Source of the DNA: Bog-756 sp963696495
Lineage (GTDB): Bacteria; Actinomycetota; Acidimicrobiia; Acidimicrobiales; RAAP-2
Reading direction: 5' to 3'
DNA length: 64,000 nt
Assembly (NCBI GenBank): GCA_963696495.1
Contig: CAVOKJ010000002.1
Location: 682,001-746,000, forward strand
Within the stretch, counting starts at the first letter, position 1. Each line of letters opens with the position of its first letter. Below the pieces are notes generated by a model. That model was not told the origin of the DNA. It saw only the letters and a list, made by a program, of their open reading frames with translations, and searched no databases. Positions 24,652 to 33,272 of this stretch are shown here, piece after piece. Position numbers and translations under genes: made by a program.

Positions 24652-25520
24652 ACCGCAGGCCGTAGGAGCAGGTGGTGGGCTGCGTCGTTGAACGAGAGCA
24701 GGCGCCACCGGCCGTCGTCGATCTCCCAGGTGGTCATCGACGCGTGCTGGGTCCGGAGCTGCAGGCGGGCACCCGCCCGCCCGCCGACCACGGGTGTCTT
24801 GGCCAGCAGGGAGGCCTCGATGACGCCGGCGTGGCAGGCCGCCACCACCAGCTGGCCCGGGTGCCGGGCCACCAACGTGTCCAGCGTGGCGTCCACCCGG
24901 TTGACGAAGCCGGTCCAGCTCTCGCCGTTGGGGGCGATGGCCTGATCGGGATCGGCGTCCCAGTCGAGGGTGCCGAATCGCTCGGTGTACTCGGTCCAGG
25001 TCAACCCGTCGGCGTCCCCCGGGTGGAGCTCGCACAGACCGCACTCGGTCACCGCCACCAGCGCCGTCCCGGTGTCGGGGACCACACCCACCAGGGCGGG
25101 GGCCACCAGGGCGGGGGCCACGATGGCGGCGGTCTCGATGGCCCGGGGCAGCTCGCTGGCATAGAGGACGTCCGCACCGGACAGCTCACCCGTCGCCAGC
25201 AGCCGGTCCCGTAGCGCCTCGACCTGAGCCCGCCCCCGGTCGGTCAGCCCTTCGCACCCGACGCGCCCACCGCACACACCCGAGACGTTGCACACCGCTT
25301 CACCGTGGCGGATCAGCACCAGCCGGGTCGCACCGGGGACTGCCGACGAGGAGGTGCGGATGCCGGCCGGGGGAACCGGTCCCGGTCGGGCCCGCTCCCC
25401 GGGGGATCCGGTGCCGGATCCGGGCCCCGCTCCGGCCAGGGCGTCGAATCCCCCACCGGATCCCGCGCCTGATCCCGCGCCTGATCCCGCGCCTGATCCC
25501 CCGCCGGCCACGGAGGTCAC
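24639..25520 (-). CDS. Histidine phosphatase (phosphoglycerate mutase-like) with a Gly-rich N-terminus
   Basis: A 293-residue protein of the branch 1 histidine phosphatase superfamily. The catalytic motif is 'LVLIRHGEAVCN'. The second histidine region is 'VVAACHAGVIEASLL', and the acid region includes 'VTECGLCELHPGDADGL'. Substrate unknown. The first ~55 residues are Gly/Ser/Ala/Pro-rich, partly encoded by a 12-bp tandem repeat (25459-25500). The GTG at 25520 overlaps the stop of the VWA gene (GTGA), so translation is coupled. It is the last gene of the long minus-strand run. Confidence 0.85.
   Translation of the reverse strand: MTSVAGGGSGAGSGAGSGAGSGGGFDALAGAGPGSGTGSPGERARPGPVPPAGIRTSSSAVPGATRLVLIRHGEAVCNVSGVCGGRVGCEGLTDRGRAQVEALRDRLLATGELSGADVLYASELPRAIETAAIVAPALVAPALVGVVPDTGTALVAVTECGLCELHPGDADGLTWTEYTERFGTLDWDADPDQAIAPNGESWTGFVNRVDATLDTLVARHPGQLVVAACHAGVIEASLLAKTPVVGGRAGARLQLRTQHASMTTWEIDDGRWRLLSFNDAAHHLLLRPAVQQA
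25459..25500 (-). repeat. 12-bp tandem repeat inside the histidine phosphatase gene
   Basis: Three full copies and a half copy of GATCCCGCGCCT (plus strand), encoding repeated Ala-Gly-Ser-Gly. The unit is a multiple of three, so copy-number change would keep the frame. Confidence 0.85.
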
Positions 25521-27001
25521 GCGAGCTCTCCCACGAACCGCTCGAGTTGGCGCAGGGTCCGGCACTCGACCACGTCGTCGCAGTGGACGGCGTACTCGCC
25601 CACGATCGAGTCCCCCGAGTCCCAGTAGGCCCTGGGCTCCGGATTGAGCCAGTACACGTGCCGGGCCCGGGCCCGGAGCTCCTTGATCACCCAGGCCTGG
25701 GAGGCGTGGTAGTTGTTCCGTGCGTCGCCCAGGAGGAGCACGCTGGAGCGGGGGGTGATCTCCTCGCCCCATCGCTCCCAGAAGACGGTGAAGGCGTGCC
25801 CGTAGTCGGAGTGCCCGTCCACCCAGATCACGTCGGCCTCGGTGTTGATGCGGTGGACCGCCTCGGCGGGATCGTCGACCCCCTCGAAGAAACGGCTCAC
25901 CTCGTCGATGCCGTCGATGAAGACGAAGCTCCTGACCTTGGAGAACTGGGAGCTGATGGCGTGCACGAGATGGAGGGTGAATCGGGCGAAGGAGGCGACC
26001 GACCCCGAGATGTCGGCGATGACCACGATCTCCGGTTTGGACGGTCGCGGGTAGCGGAACTTGGGGTCGACGGGGACCCCGCCCGTCGAGAGCGAGTGGC
26101 GGACGGTGGACCGGAAGTCGAGCGCACCCTTACGCCCGTGACGCCGCTTGCGGGCGAGCCGGACGGCCAGCTTCCTCGACAGCGGCTGCAACGACTTGCG
26201 CAGCGCCACCAGCTCCTCCCGGGTGGCGTGCATCACGTCGATGTCCTCGGGCAGCGGCTTGCGGATCGACTTCGCCAACGCCTCGCTCCCCCGGTCGGCC
26301 ACCAGCCGCCGGCGGATCTCGTTCTCGATCTCCTGGCGGAGCTGATCGATCCGAACCTGGAACTCGTCCCGCAACAGGCGCTCCTCCAGCGCCGTGAGGG
26401 TGACCTCGGGCCCGTTCGGATCCTGGTTCGGGACGGGGGACGCCCCGGCGCGGGCCTCGGCCATCAACCGCTCGAGCACCCGGTCCAGATCGAGGTTCCT
26501 GAGGGTCCGGTAGAGGTAGTAGGTCCCTCCCACCGGCCGGCCCGACTCCATGCCCGCGTAGCGCGACACCGCCTGGCGGGCCACGGCGGTCACCATGGCG
26601 TCGTTGGCCCCGAGCAGGGCCTTGTAGAGCAGGTCGGCCAGCTCCTCGGCGGTCATGCCCTCGCCGTTGCCGCTGCCCCCGCCCCGTCCCTGTCCCCGAC
26701 CGTCGCCCTGGCCGGCCGTGCGGGCGGCGTCCTCGGGGTCGGACGGACCGTCACCGGTGGCGCGCTCGTCGATCTGGTACTCGGGCCCCCGCAGCGAGAA
26801 GTAGATCTCGAAGGCCGTCTCGTAGGCCCGCCAGTGGGACGAGGACTTCACCAGGCTGGCGCCGAGGGTGTACTTGATCGCCTCCCGGTCCTCCATCGGG
26901 ACGTGGCGGAGGGCCTCGGCCGCATCGAGGTGCTCGGTCAGTGACACCGGGATGCCGGCGGCGCGGAGCTCGGCGACGAAGCCGGTGAGGAGGTCGAGCA
27001 C
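25517..27001 (-). CDS. VWA (CoxE-like) domain protein
   Basis: A 494-residue cytoplasmic protein. The N-terminal ~250 residues are helical and charged with a Gly-rich linker (GQGRGGGSGNGEG). The C-terminal half is a von Willebrand factor A-like domain with the metal-site start 'IVVIADISGSVASFARF' (DxSxS) and later 'VLLLGDARNNYHAS'. VWA proteins of this class act with MoxR ATPases, which chaperone or insert metals or cofactors into partner proteins. The MoxR gene lies 17 bp upstream, so the two should work as a pair. The target is not evident; no CO dehydrogenase genes are present. Confidence 0.87.
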   Translation of the reverse strand: MLDLLTGFVAELRAAGIPVSLTEHLDAAEALRHVPMEDREAIKYTLGASLVKSSSHWRAYETAFEIYFSLRGPEYQIDERATGDGPSDPEDAARTAGQGDGRGQGRGGGSGNGEGMTAEELADLLYKALLGANDAMVTAVARQAVSRYAGMESGRPVGGTYYLYRTLRNLDLDRVLERLMAEARAGASPVPNQDPNGPEVTLTALEERLLRDEFQVRIDQLRQEIENEIRRRLVADRGSEALAKSIRKPLPEDIDVMHATREELVALRKSLQPLSRKLAVRLARKRRHGRKGALDFRSTVRHSLSTGGVPVDPKFRYPRPSKPEIVVIADISGSVASFARFTLHLVHAISSQFSKVRSFVFIDGIDEVSRFFEGVDDPAEAVHRINTEADVIWVDGHSDYGHAFTVFWERWGEEITPRSSVLLLGDARNNYHASQAWVIKELRARARHVYWLNPEPRAYWDSGDSIVGEYAVHCDDVVECRTLRQLERFVGELA

Positions 27002-27018
27002 GGTCGGTCCGGCCCGGA

Positions 27019-27963
27019 TCAGTCCGCGGCCTTGACCGAGGCCAGCTCCTTGGTCGCCCGCTCGATGTCCGTCTGGTACTTGAGGAGGATGTGGAGGGTG
27101 TCACGGGCCTGGTCGACGTCGATCGACTCGACACCGAGCACCACCAGGGTCCGGGCCCAGTCGAGGGTCTCGGAGACCGACGGGTCCTTCTTGAGGTCGA
27201 GGGTCCGGATCGAGCGCACGATCCGCGCCACCTGGTCGGCCAGCGCCTGGCTGATGCCCGGCACCCTGGCCTCGATGATGGCCCGTTCGCGGTCGAGCTG
27301 GGGGTAGTCGATGTGGAGGTAGAGGCAGCGGCGCTTGAGCGCCTCGGACAGTTCGCGGGTGTTGTTCGAGGTGAGGAAGACGAGGGGGATCTGGGTGGCG
27401 CGCACCGTTCCCAGTTCCGGGATGGACACCTGGTACTCGGAGAGGATCTCCAGCAGCAGGGCCTCGGTCTCCAGCTCGACCCGGTCGACCTCGTCGACCA
27501 GCAGGACCACGGGTTCCGGGGAGCGGATGGCTTCCAGCAGCGGCCTGGTGAGGAGGAACTCCTCGGAGAAGATGTCCTCCTCGAGCTGCTGCCACGACTG
27601 TCCCGAGTCCGCCTGGATCCGCAACAGCTGCTTCTTGTAGTTCCATTCGTAGAGGGCCTTGGACTCGTCCAGCCCCTCGTAGCACTGCAGCCGGATGAGC
27701 CGGCTGCCGGTGAGCCGCGCCACCGACTTGGCGAGCTCGGTCTTGCCGGTTCCGGCCGGGCCCTCCACGAGGACCGGCTTGGCCAGTCGGTCGGCCAGGA
27801 ACACCACCCCGGCGATGCCGTCGTCGGCCAGGTAGTTGACGCCGGCGAGCCCTTGGCGGACACCGTCGATGGACTCGAAGCGCGGTGCACCGGCCACCGG
27901 GAACCCCGAGGTGATCTCCTCGGTGGCGCGCAGCGAGGGCGTCGGCTCGGCCACCTCGGTCAT
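27019..27963 (-). CDS. MoxR-family AAA+ ATPase
   Basis: A 314-residue AAA+ protein. Walker A is GPAGTGKTELAKS, Walker B is 'VVLLVDEVDRVE', sensor 1 is 'LVFLTSNNTRELSEALKRRC' with the arginine finger, and a C-terminal lid follows. MoxR ATPases remodel partner complexes together with VWA proteins; the VWA gene is next downstream. The ATG at 27963 overlaps the proA stop (ATGA). Confidence 0.92.
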   Translation of the reverse strand: MTEVAEPTPSLRATEEITSGFPVAGAPRFESIDGVRQGLAGVNYLADDGIAGVVFLADRLAKPVLVEGPAGTGKTELAKSVARLTGSRLIRLQCYEGLDESKALYEWNYKKQLLRIQADSGQSWQQLEEDIFSEEFLLTRPLLEAIRSPEPVVLLVDEVDRVELETEALLLEILSEYQVSIPELGTVRATQIPLVFLTSNNTRELSEALKRRCLYLHIDYPQLDRERAIIEARVPGISQALADQVARIVRSIRTLDLKKDPSVSETLDWARTLVVLGVESIDVDQARDTLHILLKYQTDIERATKELASVKAAD

Positions 27964-29216
27964 GACCGCACCTGCCCGCTCCCGGTCACCACGTACTTGA
28001 CCGACGTCAGCTCACGGAGGCCCATCGGACCCCGGGCGTGGAGCTTCTGGGTCGAGATCCCGATCTCCGCGCCCAGGCCCAGCTCCTCGCCGTCGACGAA
28101 CCGCGTCGAGGCGTTGACGAGCACGGCGGCCGCGTCGACCTCGGCGGTGAACCGGTTGGCGGTGGCCAGGTCACCGGTCACCACCACCTCGGAGTGGCCG
28201 GAGCTGAATCGGGCGATGTGGTCCATGGCGGCGTCGAGATCGTCGACGACGGCCACCGTCATGGTCAGGCCCAGGAACTCGGTGGCGTAGTCCTCGTCGG
28301 TGGCCACGCCGGCACCGGGGAGGAGCGCCCGGGTGGCCGCATCGCCCAGCAGGCTGACCTCGGGCATCGCCGCGGCCACCCGCCCGAGGAAGGCCTCGGC
28401 CACGTCGCGGTGGACCAACAGGGTCTCCGCGCTGTTACACACGCCGGGTCGGCCGGTCTTGGCGTTCACCACGATGGACTCGGCCATCGAGAGGTCGGCG
28501 TCCCGGTCCACGTACACATGGCAGTTGCCGGAGCCGTCGACCACGTAGGGCACCGTGGCGTGCTCCCGGACCGACGCCAGCAGGGATGGCCCGCCACGGG
28601 GGATGAGGCAGTCGATCACCCCGTCGAGCTGCATGAACTCGACGGCGGAGGCGTGAGTGGTGTCCTCGACCAGGCCGACGGCATCCACCGGCAGGCCGGC
28701 CTTGCCCAGACCGTCCCGGAGGACGGCGGCGATCGCCTGGTTCGAGGCGATGGCCGAGGACGACCCTCGCAGGAGCACCGCGTTGGCGGACTTGAGGCAC
28801 AGCCCGGCGGCGTCGCTGGTGACATTGGGCCGGTTCTCGTAGATGATCCCGACGACGCCGAGGGGCACCCGGACCCGCTCCACCCGCAAGCCGTTGGGCC
28901 GGACCCACCCGTCGACCACCTCGCCGACCGGGTCCGCCAGCGTGGCGACCTGTCGGAGGCCGGCGGCCATCGAGGCCAGCCGGGCCTGGTCGAGGCGCAG
29001 CCGGTCGAGCGAGGTGGCGTCGGCCCCGGCGGACTCGGCCCGCTGCACATCGGTGCCGTTCACCTCGATGATCTGGTCCGCCTGCTGCTCGAGGAGATCG
29101 GCCGATCGGTGCAGGGCCTCGTCCCGGGCGGCCGAGGAGGTCCGGGCCAGGCGCCGGGAGGCCGTCCGGGCGCGTCGACCGAGCTCGGCGATCGGTGTCT
29201 GGGGGCTGGGTGGCAC
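27960..29216 (-). CDS. proA: Glutamate-5-semialdehyde dehydrogenase (gamma-glutamyl phosphate reductase)
   Basis: Second step of proline synthesis, NADPH-dependent; 418 residues, the family length. Features are 'VPLGVVGIIYENRPNVTSDA', 'LIPRGGPSLLASVREHATVP', the catalytic cysteine in 'KTGRPGVCNSAETLLVH' and 'FVDGEELGLGAEIGISTQ'. The GTG at 29216 is preceded by TACGCT with a 6-nt spacer, so it probably has its own leaderless transcript although proB lies 95 bp upstream. Confidence 0.95.
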   Translation of the reverse strand: MPPSPQTPIAELGRRARTASRRLARTSSAARDEALHRSADLLEQQADQIIEVNGTDVQRAESAGADATSLDRLRLDQARLASMAAGLRQVATLADPVGEVVDGWVRPNGLRVERVRVPLGVVGIIYENRPNVTSDAAGLCLKSANAVLLRGSSSAIASNQAIAAVLRDGLGKAGLPVDAVGLVEDTTHASAVEFMQLDGVIDCLIPRGGPSLLASVREHATVPYVVDGSGNCHVYVDRDADLSMAESIVVNAKTGRPGVCNSAETLLVHRDVAEAFLGRVAAAMPEVSLLGDAATRALLPGAGVATDEDYATEFLGLTMTVAVVDDLDAAMDHIARFSSGHSEVVVTGDLATANRFTAEVDAAAVLVNASTRFVDGEELGLGAEIGISTQKLHARGPMGLRELTSVKYVVTGSGQVRS

Positions 29217-29222
29217 CGTGTC

Positions 29223-29228
29223 AGCGTA
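29223..29228 (-). promoter_or_regulatory. Candidate leaderless -10 box for proA
   Basis: TACGCT on the minus strand, 6 nt before the GTG at 29216. Confidence 0.5.
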
Positions 29229-29311
29229 CTTCGCGGGCCTCGACGTGCGGTACGGGGGGACCCAACCGGGGCCCTCCCGGCGGTGATCGGGGCCCTCGAG
29301 GCCGGTCGTTG

Positions 29312-30475
29312 CTAGTCGATGACGACCAGGTCGTCGCGGTGGACCACCTCGGGTGACTCGTCCTCGGGCAGCTGGTCCGACCGCCGGCCGGCCCATGACG
29401 CCACCGTGGCCGAAGGCTGACGCACCAGGCCCTTGGCGAAGACGCTGCCGTCGGGACCGGCGATCTCCACGGCGTCGTCGATCCCGAAGTCGCCCCGCAC
29501 GGCCACGACCCCGGCCGGGAGCAGGGAGCGGCCGCGTTCGATCAGGGCGCGGCGGGCCCCGGCGTCGACCTCGATCGTCCCCGATGCCCCGATGGCGAAG
29601 GCGATCCACAATTTGCGCGCCGCCAGACGCCGGCCCCGGGGTCGGAAGCGGGTCCCGACACCGGGAGAGGACCCCGACACCTCGGCCAGCACGCCGGGCC
29701 GGGCGGCGTCGGCGATCACCGCCTCCACACCCGACCAGACGGCGATCTTGGCCGCCGCCAGCTTCGAGGCCATTCCCCCGCTGCCCACCTCGCTCCCCGC
29801 CCCACCGGCGATGCGCTCGAGCTCGTGGTCGATCTCGACCACCTCTTCGATCAGCGACCCGCCCGCCGTCCGGCGGGGGTCCTCGGTGAACAGGCCGGCG
29901 GTGTCGGTCAACAGGACCAGCAACTGGGCACCGACCAGATGGGCCACGAGGGCGGCCAGCCGGTCGTTGTCCCCGAAGCGGATCTCCTCGTCGGCCACGG
30001 CGTCGTTCTCGTTGACCACCGGGACCACTCCGAGCTCCAGCAGGCGGGAGAGCGTCTGACGGGCGTGGAGGTACTGGCTCCGGTGCACGAAGTCCAAGGG
30101 GGCGAGCAGGACCTGGCCGGCCGCCAGGCCGTGGCGTCCCAGTGCGTCGCTCCAGACCCGCATCAGCCGGTGCTGGCCGACGGCGGCCACCGCCTGCAGG
30201 GTGGCGAGGTCGGCCGGCCTCGGCCGGCCCGGCGCCAGGCTGGTCCAGCCGGCGGCGATGGCGCCGGAGGTGACCACCACCACCCGGCTTCCCGCCGACC
30301 GGGCCTCGGCGACCTCGGCGGCCAGCTTGCCGATGGCGTCGTCGTCCACCCCGCCCGAGCCGTTCGTGACCGAGGAGGAGCCGATCTTGACCACCACCGT
30401 GCGGCCTCCGGTGCCGGGGCCCACCGCACCGTCCCCGCTCACCACCGGCGGCTCACGATCGCCGTCGCCGGCCAC
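29312..30475 (-). CDS. proB: Glutamate 5-kinase with PUA domain
   Basis: First step of proline synthesis (ATP plus glutamate). The amino-acid kinase domain starts at 'TVVVKIGSSSVTNGSG' and includes 'VVVVTSGAIAAGW' and 'VPVVNENDAVADEEIRFGDN'. A C-terminal PUA domain follows ('GTIEVDAGARRALIERGRSL'). The N-terminus is uncertain: several in-frame GTG codons lie at 30484, 30475, 30445 and 30442, with no clear ribosome site. The one used gives 387 residues and a 23-bp overlap with obg. Feedback inhibition by proline is known for the family. Confidence 0.93.
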   Translation of the reverse strand: MAGDGDREPPVVSGDGAVGPGTGGRTVVVKIGSSSVTNGSGGVDDDAIGKLAAEVAEARSAGSRVVVVTSGAIAAGWTSLAPGRPRPADLATLQAVAAVGQHRLMRVWSDALGRHGLAAGQVLLAPLDFVHRSQYLHARQTLSRLLELGVVPVVNENDAVADEEIRFGDNDRLAALVAHLVGAQLLVLLTDTAGLFTEDPRRTAGGSLIEEVVEIDHELERIAGGAGSEVGSGGMASKLAAAKIAVWSGVEAVIADAARPGVLAEVSGSSPGVGTRFRPRGRRLAARKLWIAFAIGASGTIEVDAGARRALIERGRSLLPAGVVAVRGDFGIDDAVEIAGPDGSVFAKGLVRQPSATVASWAGRRSDQLPEDESPEVVHRDDLVVID

Positions 30476-31760
30476 CGGCGTCACCGGTGAACTCGGGCTG
30501 GTCGCGGTACCAGGTGAAGGACAGCTCGCCGATGTGGACGAGGTCACCGTCCCGGGCGCCGGCCCGGCCGAGCGCCCGGTCCACGCCGATGCGTCGCAGC
30601 CGCCCCTGCACGTAGTCGGCGGCCTCGTCCGATGTCACGTCGTTGAGGGCCACCGCCCGCTCGGCCACGCGGCCGACCACCCGGAACTCGCCCTCGCCGG
30701 TGCGCTCGACGGAGAACCCCTCGGGAAGCGGGCGGTGGATCACGATCATGCCTTCGTCCTCGGGTTGGGCGGCCCGGGCAGCTGACACCATCCCGGCGAG
30801 CCGGCCGACCAATTCCGGGATCCCCTGCCCGGTCACCGACGAGATCACCAGGTCGGGCGAGAACGGCCCCCCGGCGACGGTCGCCCCCGACCCGTCCGCG
30901 ACATCGGCCTTGGACCCCACCACGAGCCGGGGCCGCTCGAGCAACGAGGGCTGGTAGCGCTCCAGCTCGTCGAGGAGGATCCGCAGCTGCTCGCCCGGTG
31001 CGATCCCGGTGACCGGGTCGAGCTCGACGAGCATCACCAGTGCCCGCGCCCGGGTGATGTGCCGGAGGAACCGGTGCCCGAGACCCTTGCCGTCGGCCGC
31101 CCCTTCGACCAGTCCGGGGATGTCGGCGACCGTGAAGTTCGATTCGTCGTCGACACGCACCACGCCCAGGTGGGGCTCGAGGGTGGTGAACGGGTAGTCG
31201 GCCACCTTGGGCTTGGCCGCCGAGATCCGCGAGATGAGCGTGCTCTTGCCGACGTTGGGGAACCCGACCAGCGCCACGTCCGCCACCAGGGCCAACTCGA
31301 GGTCGTACCACTGCTCGTGGCCCTTCTCGCCCTGCTCGGCGAATGCCGGGGCGCGCCGGCGGTTGGTCAGGAAGCTGGCGTTGCCGCGGCCACCGCGCCC
31401 GCCCTCGCCGGCCAGCCATCGGTCGCCGGCGGCGACCAGGTCGACCAGCACCTCGCCGTCGGGCCCCTTGGCCCGGGTGCCGACCGGGACCGGTACCTCG
31501 AGGTCCGATCCCCGGGCACCGTGCTTCTTCTTGCCCCCGCCGTGGCCCCCGTCCCCACCGCGACGGTGGGGGTGGTCCCGGAAGCCGAGGAGGGAGGACT
31601 GGTTCGTCGTGGCCACCAGCCACACGTTGCCCCCGCGGCCGCCGTCCCCCCCGTCGGGACCCCCCTTGTCCACGTGGGCCTCCCGCCGGAAGGCCACGGC
31701 ACCGGCACCGCCGTCACCTGCTTTGACGTGCAGTTGTGCCTCGTCGACGAATCCGGCCAT
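30453..31760 (-). CDS. obg: GTPase ObgE/CgtA
   Basis: Late 50S assembly and stress GTPase; 435 residues. The Gly-rich Obg fold occupies ~1-158 (FVDEAQLHVKAGDGGAG). The G domain starts at 'VALVGFPNVGKSTLISRI' (G1), with 'YPFTTLEPHLG' (G2), 'VADIPGLVEGA' (G3) and 'VVGSKADV' (G4-like). The C-terminal OCT domain includes 'FSVERTGEGEFRVVGR'. A TAGGAT box is 6 nt before the ATG. Confidence 0.96.
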   Translation of the reverse strand: MAGFVDEAQLHVKAGDGGAGAVAFRREAHVDKGGPDGGDGGRGGNVWLVATTNQSSLLGFRDHPHRRGGDGGHGGGKKKHGARGSDLEVPVPVGTRAKGPDGEVLVDLVAAGDRWLAGEGGRGGRGNASFLTNRRRAPAFAEQGEKGHEQWYDLELALVADVALVGFPNVGKSTLISRISAAKPKVADYPFTTLEPHLGVVRVDDESNFTVADIPGLVEGAADGKGLGHRFLRHITRARALVMLVELDPVTGIAPGEQLRILLDELERYQPSLLERPRLVVGSKADVADGSGATVAGGPFSPDLVISSVTGQGIPELVGRLAGMVSAARAAQPEDEGMIVIHRPLPEGFSVERTGEGEFRVVGRVAERAVALNDVTSDEAADYVQGRLRRIGVDRALGRAGARDGDLVHIGELSFTWYRDQPEFTGDAGGRRRRS

Positions 31761-31766
31761 GGTGCG

Positions 31767-31772
31767 ATCCTA
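31767..31772 (-). promoter_or_regulatory. Candidate leaderless -10 box for obg
   Basis: TAGGAT on the minus strand with a 6-nt spacer to the obg ATG at 31760. Confidence 0.55.
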
Positions 31773-31808
31773 CCGATCGCCCGTCCCCGTCCCCGAGGAG
31801 CGGCCCGA

Positions 31809-32588
31809 TCAGGCCTCGACGAGCACGGCCCGGCGCAGGCCGGCCACGGCGTCGGTGACGCCGAGGGCGTCGGCCAGTCCGTCGTAGCCTCCGTAGTCGG
31901 CCCGCAGCGAGGCGAGGAACTCCTCCATGGTCTCGGGCACGACCTGGAGCACGGCCGGGGCGAACCGCTCGACCTCCTCGACGGCGTCGGGGTACTCCGC
32001 CTTCAGCCGCTCCAACAGCCGGACCATCGCCTGGGCGCTGAGGGAGTAGTCCCCGACGATCGTCTCGTCGGGGACGCCGAGGAACGCCAGGATCAAGGCG
32101 GCGAGCACCCCGGTCCGGTCCTTGCCGGCGCTGCAGTGGAAGACGGCCGGCAGGGAGTCCCCGGCGCCGAGGACCTCGAAGGCCACGCCCAGTGCGGGCC
32201 CGCCCTCGGCGACCATCTGGGCGTAGCGCCCGGCCACGTAGGAGGCCTCCCTCCACGAGGGGAGCTCCTCGGGAGTCGGCAGCACGTCGGTCAGGGGGAG
32301 GTCGAAGTAGCGGACCGGTACCCGGTCCACCGGGAACCGGCCGCGCTGTTCCGCCTCGTCGACGGTGCGGAGGTCGATGACGGTGACCACCCCCAGTCCT
32401 TCCAGCCGCCGGTGATCGGCGTCACTGAGCTTGGAGAGGCCGTCGGCACGGAACAGCCGGCGCCAGCCGAGCCGGTGGCCGTCGACGGTCGGGTAACCGC
32501 CCAGGTCACGAAAGTTGACGCAGCCGTCGAACTCGAGGGAGCGACTCGGTTCCGGCTCTGGTGCTGGCCGGATGTCGGAGACGGACAT
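31809..32588 (-). CDS. Tyrosine/lipid phosphatase of the MptpB-like family (Y_phosphatase3)
   Basis: A 259-residue protein with the catalytic P-loop 'VFHCSAGKDRTGVLAALIL' (HCxxGKDRTG). The Lys before Asp is typical of MptpB-like phosphatases that act on phosphotyrosine, phosphoserine and phosphoinositides. The N-terminus has the family signature 'FDGCVNFRDLGGYPTVDG'. It sits between rpmA and obg, where the two genes are normally adjacent. A TACGCT box 7 nt before the ATG suggests independent transcription. No signal peptide, so it is cytoplasmic unless exported non-classically. Confidence 0.9.
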   Translation of the reverse strand: MSVSDIRPAPEPEPSRSLEFDGCVNFRDLGGYPTVDGHRLGWRRLFRADGLSKLSDADHRRLEGLGVVTVIDLRTVDEAEQRGRFPVDRVPVRYFDLPLTDVLPTPEELPSWREASYVAGRYAQMVAEGGPALGVAFEVLGAGDSLPAVFHCSAGKDRTGVLAALILAFLGVPDETIVGDYSLSAQAMVRLLERLKAEYPDAVEEVERFAPAVLQVVPETMEEFLASLRADYGGYDGLADALGVTDAVAGLRRAVLVEA

Positions 32589-32595
32589 GCGGGGG

Positions 32596-32601
32596 AGCGT
32601 A
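32596..32601 (-). promoter_or_regulatory. Candidate leaderless -10 box for the phosphatase gene
   Basis: TACGCT on the minus strand, 7 nt before the ATG at 32588. Confidence 0.45.
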
Positions 32602-32645
32602 CCGCCCGCGGCAACCCGGCCACGGGCGGGCTGCCCGCCGGTGAC

Positions 32646-32897
32646 TCAGTCGGCGACGACGTCCACCAGTTTGCGGCCCTTGCGGCTGGTGAACTGCACG
32701 GTGCCGTCGGCCAGGGCGAACAGGGTGTCGTCGCCCCCGAGGCCCACGTTGAGGCCGGGGTGGAAACGGGTCCCCCGCTGGCGCACGAGGATGGCACCGG
32801 CGCGCACCTCGGTGCCGCCGAACGTCTTCACGCCCAGGCGCTGGGCGTTCGAGTCCCGTCCGTTACGGGTCGATCCGCCACCTTTGGTCTTCGACAT
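32646..32897 (-). CDS. rpmA: 50S ribosomal protein L27
   Basis: 83 residues. The N-terminus begins directly with MSKTKGGGSTRNGRDSNAQ, so no cleavable leader of the Firmicutes type is present. The conserved 'LGVKTFGGTEVRAGAILVRQ' and 'GTRFHPGLNVGLGGDDTLFA' are seen. It lies 34 bp after rplU. Confidence 0.97.
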   Translation of the reverse strand: MSKTKGGGSTRNGRDSNAQRLGVKTFGGTEVRAGAILVRQRGTRFHPGLNVGLGGDDTLFALADGTVQFTSRKGRKLVDVVAD

Positions 32898-32931
32898 CGG
32901 AAGCTCTCCTTGGATCTATCGCTCGGCCGGC

Positions 32932-33246
32932 TCAGCCGGCCGCGCTGATCGACGTGATGGCGATCGTCGAGTACCGCTGGCGGTGACCCCAGCGGGTGCT
33001 CTGGTTGGACTTGTTCTTGTAGGTGAATCCCCGGATCTTCGGCCCGAGCTCCTCACCGACCACGGTGGCGGTCACCGACGAGCCGGCGAGCTGAGAGGGC
33101 GTCGCCAGCACCGTCTCGCCGTCCACCACGAGGACGGGGGTGAACGTCAGCTCGGCCCCGGGCTCCTCGCCCAACAGCTCGACCCGCAGGGTCTGCCCTT
33201 CGGCGACCCGCTCCTGCTTCCCACCGGTTCTGATCACAGCGTACAT
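32932..33246 (-). CDS. rplU: 50S ribosomal protein L21
   Basis: 104 residues, family length. 'MYAVIRTGGKQERVAEGQTL' starts the protein; the RNA-binding end has 'YKNKSNQSTRWGHRQRYSTI'. It lies 26 bp after the RNase E/G gene, with rpmA downstream, the usual order. Confidence 0.97.
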   Translation of the reverse strand: MYAVIRTGGKQERVAEGQTLRVELLGEEPGAELTFTPVLVVDGETVLATPSQLAGSSVTATVVGEELGPKIRGFTYKNKSNQSTRWGHRQRYSTIAITSISAAG

Positions 33247-33272
33247 AGGGATGCCACTCTACTACAGCCGGC

